Below are positions 1 to 6,007 of a stretch of 8,543 nucleotides of DNA, piece after piece. The position numbers and the translations under genes are program-made. Numbering within the stretch: position 1 is the stretch's first letter; each line of letters opens with the position of its first letter. Source of the DNA: Gammaproteobacteria bacterium. Lineage in GTDB: Bacteria > Pseudomonadota > Gammaproteobacteria > DSM-16500. The stretch lies in assembly GCA_004322325.1 (NCBI GenBank), contig SCTP01000071.1, positions 1 through 8,543 on the forward strand, in the 5' to 3' direction. Under the pieces are notes generated by a model. That model had not been told where the DNA came from. It worked only from the letters and a program-made list of their open reading frames with translations, and did no database searches.

Positions 1-139
1 CCATACGTTGTGCGAAGGCAGTTAGTAACATTTTTTTTTGCTCGGCGCGAGATAGCTGCCAGCATCCTAGCCGGATAAAAAGCGCCATCAATAAAAAAGC
101 GAGAAGCGCTAGCTTCCAATTTTTGACGTGAATAAACAT
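1..139 (-). CDS. SURF1-family cytochrome c oxidase assembly protein (5' end only)
   Basis: Forty-six codons are visible from an ATG at 139-137, and the frame is open to the left edge. The product has a short polar N-terminus, one hydrophobic segment at about residues 9-22, then LGCWQLSRAEQKK at 24-36. That is the SURF1 signature following the first membrane helix (LGxWQLxR...K). SURF1 proteins are inner-membrane factors that help insert haem a into cytochrome c oxidase. An AAGGA lies 12 nt upstream of the ATG on the minus strand, a rather long spacing. It is transcribed divergently from the DUF2909 gene, and these two families commonly sit together in gammaproteobacterial cox clusters, which supports the call. 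Codons 34-37 contain a run of nine A residues. The second helix and periplasmic domain lie outside the window, so completeness cannot be judged. Confidence 0.8.
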   Translation of the reverse strand, partial: MFIHVKNWKLALLAFLLMALFIRLGCWQLSRAEQKKMLLTAFAQRM

Positions 140-213
140 TTTAGGGTGCAATCCTTATGGTATGTGAATATACTACGGCTTCAGAAACGCTATATTAATA
201 GGGATTATAAAAG
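140..213. promoter_or_regulatory. Divergent intergenic region between SURF1 and DUF2909 genes
   Basis: These 74 bases separate the two divergent starts, so promoters for both directions must lie here or just inside the flanking genes. TATACT at 169-174 is a plausible -10 for the plus strand but has no good -35 at the right distance. AATATA at 167-172 reads TATATT on the minus strand and has the same problem. TAGGGA at 199-204 is the ribosome site for the DUF2909 gene, 9 nt before its ATG. Exact promoters cannot be assigned by eye. Confidence 0.35.
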
Positions 214-426
214 ATGACCATCTTTATAAAAATCATAATTGTACTTTTTCTCATTGCTATTTTTTTCTCGCTTGGGAGTGCTTTATACTTTTTGATTCAC
301 GATAAAAGTGGTTCGACACGTATTGTCAAAGCATTAACATGGCGTATTGGTTTATCCCTGTTATTGTTTGCTTTATTATTAGTTGCGTTTACGTTGGGAT
401 GGATTACACCACACTCTATTACTTAA
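214..426 (+). CDS. DUF2909 family twin-transmembrane protein
   Basis: A 70-residue protein with two hydrophobic helices (about residues 5-27 and 44-64) joined by a short polar loop containing HDKSGSTR (29-36) and ALTWRIGLS. This pattern of helix, (K/H)DK...R.V.ALT.R(I/V)GLS, helix, ending in a Gly-Trp-x-x-Pro-His tail, is typical of DUF2909. The family has no established biochemical function. It is usually found beside cytochrome c oxidase assembly genes such as SURF1, as here, so a minor role in oxidase biogenesis is plausible but unproven. The ATG at 214 follows TAGGGA with 9 nt spacing. It is the first gene of the plus-strand operon, with tatA starting 10 nt after its stop. Confidence 0.85.
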   Translation: MTIFIKIIIVLFLIAIFFSLGSALYFLIHDKSGSTRIVKALTWRIGLSLLLFALLLVAFTLGWITPHSIT

Positions 427-436
427 GGAGATAGCC

Positions 437-613
437 ATGGGGTTTCGCAATTTTGGTTCGTTATTAATGATTTTTTTAATTCTCATGATGATATTCGGCA
501 CGCAGCGCTTGCGTGACATCGGGACAGATCTGGCGAGTGCCATCAAAAGTTTTCGCAAAGGGTTGCAAGAGGAATTGGATGAAAAGGAAAATAAAGAAGG
601 GAATAAATCATGA
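437..613 (+). CDS. tatA: Sec-independent protein translocase subunit TatA
   Basis: A 58-residue protein. A single hydrophobic N-terminal helix (about residues 7-20) is followed by the FG hinge at 20-21 and an amphipathic helix, TQRLRDIGTDLASAIKSFRK, then a charged tail rich in Glu and Lys. This is the standard TatA layout, with the FG hinge at the same position as in E. coli TatA. TatA polymerises to form the conducting element of the twin-arginine translocase, which exports folded proteins. The residue matching the polar Gln8 of E. coli TatA is Ser8. The ATG at 437 was chosen because AAGGAG (425-430) lies 6 nt upstream and the product then begins MGF like other TatA proteins; an in-frame ATG at 383 would sit inside the DUF2909 gene and add a non-TatA leader. 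The stop overlaps the tatB start (ATGA). Confidence 0.93.
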   Translation: MGFRNFGSLLMIFLILMMIFGTQRLRDIGTDLASAIKSFRKGLQEELDEKENKEGNKS

Positions 614-810
614 ATTTCAGCCTCAGCGAAATTATTGTTATCTTATTAATCGCACTTTTAGTGATCAAGCCAGAGCAATTGCCTGATGTCGCCTTTTCTT
701 TAGGTCGTTTTATGCAATCCATGCGGCGTATGTATGCCAAAGTGAAAAATGAAATGAATGGTTTGATTGATTCTGTAGAAAAAAACGATGAACAAAAGCG
801 GCAATCTTAG
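610..810 (+). CDS. tatB: Sec-independent protein translocase subunit TatB (short form)
   Basis: A 66-residue protein with one N-terminal helix (about residues 5-19), a Glu at position 7 matching the conserved TatB Glu8 of E. coli, a Pro hinge followed by EQLPD (22-26), then an amphipathic helix and charged tail. Glu in the helix plus the P-x-x-LP hinge separates it from TatA, and its position between tatA and tatC fits. TatB works with TatC as the receptor for twin-arginine signal peptides. It is far shorter than E. coli TatB (171 residues), missing the long C-terminal region. The hinge Gly that normally precedes the Pro is Lys20. AAGGGA (597-602) lies 7 nt before the ATG, which overlaps the tatA stop by 4 nt. 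The 3' end overlaps tatC by 23 nt. Confidence 0.88.
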   Translation: MNFSLSEIIVILLIALLVIKPEQLPDVAFSLGRFMQSMRRMYAKVKNEMNGLIDSVEKNDEQKRQS

Positions 811-1519
811 ATCAACAGAAGCGCTTCATTTTTTAGTGGAGTTCCGAAAACGGTTAATTTATTCATTGATAGTGCTGTTTATTTTATTCGCTGTGTTAAT
901 GTATTTTGCGAATCATCTTTATACATGGCTGGCGTTACCGTTACTTAAATATTTGCCACAAGGGCATTTAATCGCTACTGAAATTGTATCGCCTTTTTTT
1001 GTTCCGTTTAAACTCGCGTTTATGGCGTCGATGTTATTAGCGGTACCTTTTTTTCTCTATCAATTATGGGCATTCATTGCGCCTGCTTTATATGGGCACG
1101 AGCGCCGCTTGATTTGGCCATTTTTGTTGACGAGTGCGCTGCTCTTTTATTTAGGCATTGCCTTTGCTTATTTCATTATTTTTCCGATGCTATTTCATTT
1201 TCTCGCTCGCATTGCCCCCGCGGGTGTGATGCTAAGTCCGGATATTAGTGAGTACTTGGATTTCAGTATTAAATTAATACTGGTCTTCGGTAGTTTGTTT
1301 GAGATTCCGATGGTGATGGTGTTGCTGGTTTCTACCCGCTTGGTGAGTCACGCTCGTCTGATAAAATGGCGACCTTATGCCATTGTAGGTGCATTCATTA
1401 TCGGTATGCTATTGGCGCCGCCGGACGTGCTTTCGCAAACTATTTTAGCGGTTCCTATCTGGTTGTTATATGAAATTGGCATTTTACTTTCTCGTTTTGT
1501 CAAGGTGGAAGCAACATGA
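788..1519 (+). CDS. tatC: Sec-independent protein translocase subunit TatC
   Basis: A 243-residue protein with six membrane helices, close to the usual TatC length. Diagnostic features are LVEFRKRL near the N-terminus (16-23), the SPFFVPFKL stretch (68-76), AFIAPALYGHERR (95-107) containing the signal-peptide-binding Glu (Glu105, E. coli Glu103), FEIP with Glu172 in the fourth-helix region (E. coli Glu170), and LLAPPDVLSQ with Asp213 (E. coli Asp211). TatC is the core receptor that recognises twin-arginine signal peptides in the inner membrane. The ATG at 788 has no good ribosome site and lies inside tatB, so translational coupling is likely. The stop overlaps the birA start (ATGA). The Rieske protein encoded downstream is a probable client. 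Confidence 0.98.
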   Translation: MNKSGNLRSTEALHFLVEFRKRLIYSLIVLFILFAVLMYFANHLYTWLALPLLKYLPQGHLIATEIVSPFFVPFKLAFMASMLLAVPFFLYQLWAFIAPALYGHERRLIWPFLLTSALLFYLGIAFAYFIIFPMLFHFLARIAPAGVMLSPDISEYLDFSIKLILVFGSLFEIPMVMVLLVSTRLVSHARLIKWRPYAIVGAFIIGMLLAPPDVLSQTILAVPIWLLYEIGILLSRFVKVEAT

Positions 1520-2496
1520 TTAAAAAAGCCAATGCCAATTTGATAAAAATAGTAGACATATTAAATGATGGTGATTATCACGATGGTGAAACCATCGGTA
1601 AAAAGCTAAAAATGACACGCAGTGCTGTTTGGAAGGCGATTAAAAAATTAGAAGGCTATCAAATTGCTATCGATTCTGTGAAGGGCAAGGGATATGCGTT
1701 ACTTCAGCCGCTTATTTTATTAGAGGCGAGCAAGATAAAACATCACTTAGTCAATGAAAAGCTAGATATTGCTATTTTTGAAAGCATTGACTCGACCAAT
1801 GATTATTTGAAAGCGTTTAAGAATAGCCAAGCAATAAAGATCTGTTTGGCTGAGCAACAGACGCGTGGTAAAGCGCGATTAGGTCGTGAATGGTATTCAC
1901 CGTTTGGTGAGAATATTTATTTTTCTTGCTTGTATCCATTTCAGAAAGATGTGAGTGAATTGGCGGGTTTAAGCTTGGTGACAAGTTTAGCGGTGTTAAA
2001 AACATTCAAAGAAATCGGGGTGAAGGAAAAGCTATTTGTGAAGTGGCCGAATGATATTCTTTGTGATAATAAAAAATTATCAGGCAGTTTAATTGAAATC
2101 CAAGCAGAAACGCATGGGGTGAGTTCGGCTATTATTGGTATTGGCATGAATGTGAATATGATCCAAGATGATGCGCAAATATCGCAAGCGTGGACATCGG
2201 TACAAAAAATTCTTGGCTGTTATGTGGATCGAAATGAGGTGTGCGCAAAATTGATTAATCATTTGATTGCTTATTGGCAGCAATTTGATGCGCAAGGATT
2301 CGCGCCGTTTATAGAAGAATGGATGGCATCTGATTGTTTAATGCAGCAAGCGATTACGTTAAATAATCTGGATAAAAAAATTAAAGGGAAAGTCGTTGGG
2401 ATTAATGAGCAAGGTCATTTGTTATTAAAACTTACTGATGGCAGTGTGCGTGCGTTTTCATCGGGGGATACGACTATTGCGAAGAGAGTTGGATGA
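1516..2496 (+). CDS. birA: Biotin-[acetyl-CoA-carboxylase] ligase / biotin operon repressor BirA
   Basis: A 326-residue two-domain protein. Residues 5-65 form a winged-helix DNA-binding domain (ETIGKKLKMTRSAVWKAIKK, then KGKGYAL). The ligase domain follows with IDSTNDYL (91-98), the biotin/AMP loop GKARLGR (118-124), WYSPFGENIYFS, KWPNDI (176-181), KKLSG (186-190) and GIGMNVN (208-214), then a small C-terminal SH3-like domain. The enzyme activates biotin to biotinyl-AMP and attaches it to acetyl-CoA carboxylase; with the N-terminal domain present it may also repress biotin genes. The loop corresponds to E. coli GRGRRGR, with Ala in place of the second Gly, while the Arg equivalent to Arg118 is kept. 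The ATG is preceded by AAGGTGGA and overlaps the tatC stop by 4 nt, so it is probably the last gene of the tat operon. Confidence 0.97.
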   Translation: MIKKANANLIKIVDILNDGDYHDGETIGKKLKMTRSAVWKAIKKLEGYQIAIDSVKGKGYALLQPLILLEASKIKHHLVNEKLDIAIFESIDSTNDYLKAFKNSQAIKICLAEQQTRGKARLGREWYSPFGENIYFSCLYPFQKDVSELAGLSLVTSLAVLKTFKEIGVKEKLFVKWPNDILCDNKKLSGSLIEIQAETHGVSSAIIGIGMNVNMIQDDAQISQAWTSVQKILGCYVDRNEVCAKLINHLIAYWQQFDAQGFAPFIEEWMASDCLMQQAITLNNLDKKIKGKVVGINEQGHLLLKLTDGSVRAFSSGDTTIAKRVG

Positions 2497-2690
2497 GGGT
2501 GGTGGTTGGAGTGCTTTAAGTACGAATGAGCACATGATGCGGCCTAATTTTTCCCACAATCCACCAATCTGTAATATTTATGACTCACCTACCAGCAAGA
2601 TTTTTTTCCAAAACCACTAGCCATCTCATTTTTAAATGATTACACTTACGAGCTTTTAAAGCGCATAAAAACAGGGTAAGGATAAATAGT
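2497..2690. other. Intergenic gap between birA and petA, no supported gene
   Basis: This stretch holds no credible coding sequence. An ATG overlapping the birA stop (2493) opens an eight-codon frame only. A small inverted repeat (GTGCT/AGCAC, within about 2510-2532, 13-nt loop) is not directly followed by a T-run and does not look like an intrinsic terminator. The right half is AT-rich, with TCATTT-TT-AAATGA at 2626-2639, and probably carries the petABC promoter. AAGGA at 2678-2682 is the ribosome site of petA. Confidence 0.5.
2639..2669 (+). promoter_or_regulatory. Weak candidate promoter for petABC
   Basis: ATTACA (2639-2644) resembles a -35 in four of six positions. GCATAA or CATAAA (2663-2669) resembles a -10, with a spacer of 18-19 nt. 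The region lies 20 or more nt ahead of the petA ribosome site, so the distance is sensible, but both boxes are imperfect and no second line of evidence exists. Confidence 0.22.
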
Positions 2691-3305
2691 GTGAGCGTGA
2701 AGGATGAAGTAATTGATGAAAAACGACGATGCTTTCTACGTCGTGCGACAACGGCTGTAGGGGGAATCGGCATTGTTGCAGCGGCTGTTCCATTTGCTTC
2801 TTATTGGCTGCCAAGCGCAGATACATTGGAAGCAGGTGCGCCGATTAAAATTGATATCAGTGGATTGAAACCAAGAGAGCAGTTGACAACCCCTTGGCGT
2901 GGTATGCCTATCTGGGTAATTGCCCGCGATCAAGCAATGCTCGATTCATTGCCGAAACTGGATGATAAATTGCGTGATCCCCTCTGCGAGCAAGATCAGC
3001 AACCCGCTTATTGCAAAAATATCCATCGTTCCATTAAGCCTCAATTCTTAGTTGCTATCGGTATTTGTACCCATCTCGGTTGCGTCCCCACGTATCGGCC
3101 AGATATCGGCAGTGTTTCGCCTGATTGGCTAGGCGGATTCTATTGCCCCTGTCATGGGTCTAAATACGATTTAGCAGGAAGAGTGTACCAAAACGTTCCA
3201 GCACCTTTAAATCTCAAAATTCCGCGTCACATGTATGTGAGCGACACGGAAATCATGATCGGTGAAGATCAGGATGGAGTGCAAGGCGCTATTTCCATTA
3301 GTTAA
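2691..3305 (+). CDS. petA: Ubiquinol-cytochrome c reductase iron-sulfur (Rieske) subunit
   Basis: A 204-residue protein. The N-terminus carries a twin-arginine motif, RRCFLRR (12-18), followed by a membrane anchor at about 21-40, as in bacterial Rieske proteins exported by the Tat system with the signal retained as anchor. The cluster-binding motifs are CTHLGC (126-131; ligands Cys126, His128, disulfide Cys131) and CPCHGS (152-157; ligands Cys152, His155, disulfide Cys154). The subunit takes electrons from ubiquinol at the Qo site and passes them to cytochrome c1 in the periplasm. The start is GTG at 2691: AAGGA (2678-2682) lies 8 nt upstream, there is no in-frame ATG nearby, and the Tat motif sits at a normal distance. 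It is the first gene of the pet operon, 26 nt before petB. The tatABC genes needed for its export lie upstream in the same window. Confidence 0.97.
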   Translation: MSVKDEVIDEKRRCFLRRATTAVGGIGIVAAAVPFASYWLPSADTLEAGAPIKIDISGLKPREQLTTPWRGMPIWVIARDQAMLDSLPKLDDKLRDPLCEQDQQPAYCKNIHRSIKPQFLVAIGICTHLGCVPTYRPDIGSVSPDWLGGFYCPCHGSKYDLAGRVYQNVPAPLNLKIPRHMYVSDTEIMIGEDQDGVQGAISIS

Positions 3306-3331
3306 CGCAAGGAAGGAGTTGAATAAGTAGA

Positions 3332-4567
3332 ATGACTGAGAAAGCGTTGAATAAACAAGGTCGTTTGATGGAGTGGATTGATAAACGCTACCCATGGACC
3401 GCATTCTGGAAGAAACATTTAAGCGAATATTACGCGCCACGAAATTTTAATTTCTGGTATTTCTTTGGCTCGTTTTCCCTGCTGGTGTTTGTGATGCAAA
3501 TCCTCACTGGCATTTGGCTAGTGATGGAATATACCCCAACAGGACACGAATCATTTGCCTCCGTTCAACATATCATGCGCGAAGTTCGCTATGGTTGGCT
3601 GTTGCGCTTTATGCACACAACGGGTGCATCCGCTTTTTTTGTAGTAGTTTATCTGCACATGTATCGCGGCTTGATTTACGGCTCTTATAAAAGCCCGCGT
3701 GAGTTAGTGTGGTTGATTGGGATGATTATTTATTTTGCCTTACTAATAGAAGCTTTCACTGGCTATGTTTTACCGTGGGGACAAATGTCTTATTGGGGTG
3801 CGGCCGTTATCACTTCTTTTGCCAGTGCAGTACCGTTTGTGGGCGATTTTGTTCTCGTTTGGCTGCGCGGCGACTTTAACGTTTCCGGTGTCACCTTGCA
3901 TCGTTTCTTTTCGCTGCACGTGATTGCCATTCCTCTTTTCTTAGCGGTGCTTATCTTCGTACACTTAGTTGCTTTGCATCAAGTGGGGTCTAACAATCCC
4001 GATGGCATTGAGATCAAAAATAAAAAAGATAAAAACGGCGTGCCGCTTGATGGTATTCCTTTCCATCCCTATTACACGGTGAAAGATTTAGTCGGCGTGG
4101 TAGTTTTCTTATTTGTCTTTTCGCTCGTCGTGTTCTTTACCCCCACATTAGGCGGCTTATTCATCGAACCCGATAATTTCGTCGTGGCTAATCCTATGGT
4201 CACACCACCTGAAATTTCGCCGGTTTGGTACATGACACCTTTCTATGCCATGTTACGCGCCATTCCTAATAAGTTTTTTGGCTTGATCACGATGGCTGCT
4301 GCGATTGCGATTATGTTTGTCTTACCATGGCTCGACCGCAGTCCAGTTCGTTCCATTCGCTACAAAGGTACCTTATCTAAGATAGCCATTGTGATATTTG
4401 TGATTAGCTTTATCACGTTAGGCTATCTCGGTCATGAATCTGTATCGACGTTACGCACTTTGTTAGCGCGTATCTTTACAATAGCTTATTTTGGCTTTTT
4501 CTTGCTGATGCCGTTCTATACACGGATGGAAAAAACTAAACCTTTACCGGAGCGGGTGACGGGATGA
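3332..4567 (+). CDS. petB: Ubiquinol-cytochrome c reductase cytochrome b subunit
   Basis: A 411-residue, eight-helix membrane protein of usual length. Four haem-ligand histidines are visible: His95 (LRFMH) and His109 (YLHMYRG) on one helix, and His196 (RFFSLH) and His211 (FVHL) on another. Fourteen residues lie between the second pair, the spacing I expect for beta/gammaproteobacterial forms. HQVGSNNPDG (216-225) follows. The Qo-site motif normally written PEWY reads PVWY at 297-300, which I take as the usual gammaproteobacterial variant. The protein carries haems bL and bH and both quinone sites of complex III. The ATG at 3332 is the first available (an in-frame TAG precedes it); AAGGAG at 3313-3318 is 13 nt upstream, a long spacing. 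The stop overlaps the petC start by 4 nt. Confidence 0.98.
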   Translation: MTEKALNKQGRLMEWIDKRYPWTAFWKKHLSEYYAPRNFNFWYFFGSFSLLVFVMQILTGIWLVMEYTPTGHESFASVQHIMREVRYGWLLRFMHTTGASAFFVVVYLHMYRGLIYGSYKSPRELVWLIGMIIYFALLIEAFTGYVLPWGQMSYWGAAVITSFASAVPFVGDFVLVWLRGDFNVSGVTLHRFFSLHVIAIPLFLAVLIFVHLVALHQVGSNNPDGIEIKNKKDKNGVPLDGIPFHPYYTVKDLVGVVVFLFVFSLVVFFTPTLGGLFIEPDNFVVANPMVTPPEISPVWYMTPFYAMLRAIPNKFFGLITMAAAIAIMFVLPWLDRSPVRSIRYKGTLSKIAIVIFVISFITLGYLGHESVSTLRTLLARIFTIAYFGFFLLMPFYTRMEKTKPLPERVTG

Positions 4568-5277
4568 TCATGCGTTATATATTAACTATTTTATTATTTA
4601 TTTTTTCTTCAACCGTGTGGGCCGAAGCACCTGCACCAGAAGAGATTGCCTTAGCTAAACCCTCGATTGATCGATACGATATGGACTCTGTCAAACGCGG
4701 CGCTAAATTTTTTGCTACCACATGTATGGTTTGCCATACCATGGTGTATTTGCGTTACGATAAAATCGCGCAAGAAGCGGGCATCACGTATGACAAAATG
4801 CCGATTAATGTAAAAACTTGGCCTTACGGTGTCACGCCACCTGATTTGTCATTAGAAGCTAGCGTGCGCGGCATCGATTGGATTTATACGTATCTGCATA
4901 GTTTTTATCAAGACAAGTCTCGTCCTACGGGTGTGAATAATCTATTGGTCCCTAATACCGCGATGCCAGGCATCATTGCTGCTTATCAAGGTGACCAAGT
5001 GTTAGTGACGACGCCACTTCCTCACGGTGTCTTTTATAATGACGCCACGTGGTATGATGCTCTAAAGCTTGAGAAGCAAGGCAGTATGACACCGGATCAG
5101 TTTGACGCCACCACCATCGATCTTGTCAATTTCCTTGCGTATGCAGCGGAACCTTTTTATGTTGAGCAACATCAAATTGGCTGGTGGGTGCTAGGGTTTT
5201 TAGTTATCCTATTTGTCATGATGTATCAACTCAAACGCGAATATTGGAAGGATGTTAAAAAACATAGAAAAGAATAG
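4564..5277 (+). CDS. petC: Ubiquinol-cytochrome c reductase cytochrome c1 subunit
   Basis: A 237-residue protein with an N-terminal Sec signal peptide (hydrophobic 4-17, likely cleavage after VWA at 18-20), the haem c site CMVCH (54-58), WPYGVTPPDLS (86-96), and NTAMPG (131-136) with Met134 as the probable sixth haem-iron ligand. A C-terminal membrane anchor spans about 205-221 and is followed by a basic tail. It passes electrons from the Rieske centre to soluble cytochrome c. The ATG at 4564 overlaps the petB stop; an ATG two codons later (4570) is an equally possible start and gives a more standard signal peptide. Unusually, its last 26 nt overlap the next gene. In many gammaproteobacteria petC is followed by sspA/sspB; here membrane protein genes follow instead. 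Confidence 0.97.
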   Translation: MIMRYILTILLFIFSSTVWAEAPAPEEIALAKPSIDRYDMDSVKRGAKFFATTCMVCHTMVYLRYDKIAQEAGITYDKMPINVKTWPYGVTPPDLSLEASVRGIDWIYTYLHSFYQDKSRPTGVNNLLVPNTAMPGIIAAYQGDQVLVTTPLPHGVFYNDATWYDALKLEKQGSMTPDQFDATTIDLVNFLAYAAEPFYVEQHQIGWWVLGFLVILFVMMYQLKREYWKDVKKHRKE

Positions 5278-6007
5278 GGTAAAGTTAATTTGTTTAACGG
5301 GCATTAGCCTGTTAGCAGCGGTTTTTCTGGCGCGGCTTATTGCTCCCTTTACCCCATTCTTAGCGCTGTATCTTTTCTTGGTCACTGCCATAACGGTTTT
5401 TATTGCTCAGCAGGATACTGATTATTTCTTTTCAACGTTTATTGTTGCTTTGTTTGCCATCGTGGCCAGTATTCGTCCAGTTTCATTAGAATTAATCGCC
5501 ATCGGTACGTTCATCGTTTTAATAGGGCAAGTTCTCTGCTGGTATTTCTTTCGAGACATCGAAAGGCGTGTGCGTGTCTGGCTGCTGTGGCGCCGATTAA
5601 GATTATTAACTCAGGACGTTTTTTCTTGTTTCTTAGAGCCCGGCTATGCGAGTCATGTTTATTTATTTGAAAGGCGATTGCATTTGCAAAAAAAACGCTT
5701 CATGCGTGCTTTAAAAGTATTACCAGTAAAGAAATTAGAGACTTTATATAATATTATTCTCGATGCAGCTCAATTACGTCGCCGTGTGGAAGATCATCAC
5801 TTATTTTCCGTTTGTGCATCTGATTTGCAAGGTATAGCAGAGGCATTGAATCAATTATTTTCCAGACGAGGTTCAGTGGCTCAATTGACAGAAAAAATCC
5901 GGCGGTTAGAGGAAACATATCAACACGTCTTGCAAGTGACAGCGCCTGATCCTGTTGTTTTTTTATTATTCATCGCTAGTCTAAAAGCGTTAGCCGAGGA
6001 AATATGA
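5252..6007 (+). CDS. Membrane protein, possible N-terminal half of a split FUSC-like exporter
   Basis: I do not recognise a specific family for this 251-residue protein. Four hydrophobic segments are visible (about 12-30, 34-51, 58-74 and 80-100), followed by a basic, helical, probably cytoplasmic domain (101-251) rich in Arg and Lys with no catalytic motif that I can see. The topology, four helices plus a helical soluble region, resembles half of an FUSC/YccS-type protein, and the next gene has clearer FUSC features, so the two may form a two-subunit version; this is inference. The ATG at 5252 lies inside petC (26 nt overlap), with GGAAGG directly abutting it, too close to be a normal ribosome site, and no alternative in-frame ATG nearby. 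Its stop overlaps the next ATG (ATGA). Translation is therefore probably coupled along petC and both genes. The coding call is firm; the function is not. Confidence 0.6.
   Translation: MLKNIEKNRVKLICLTGISLLAAVFLARLIAPFTPFLALYLFLVTAITVFIAQQDTDYFFSTFIVALFAIVASIRPVSLELIAIGTFIVLIGQVLCWYFFRDIERRVRVWLLWRRLRLLTQDVFSCFLEPGYASHVYLFERRLHLQKKRFMRALKVLPVKKLETLYNIILDAAQLRRRVEDHHLFSVCASDLQGIAEALNQLFSRRGSVAQLTEKIRRLEETYQHVLQVTAPDPVVFLLFIASLKALAEEI

Noticed and set aside
383..436. Upstream in-frame ATG that would lengthen TatA by 18 residues
   Set aside because: It lies inside the DUF2909 gene, adds a leader unlike any TatA, and the ATG at 437 has an AAGGAG at ideal spacing.
1066..1248. Second plus-strand frame inside tatC
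   Set aside because: Shadow frame inside a highly conserved gene, with no start signal or recognisable product.
2510..2532. Hairpin GTGCT/AGCAC after birA as a terminator
   Set aside because: Only five base pairs with a 13-nt loop, and the next T-run is about 15 nt away; not convincing.
2438..2620. Sixty-codon frame overlapping the end of birA
   Set aside because: It is in another frame of birA for much of its length, has no family resemblance and no ribosome site; birA is full length without it.
5209..5391. Minus-strand 60-codon frame across the petC/membrane protein junction
   Set aside because: Basic low-complexity shadow of two well-supported plus-strand genes.
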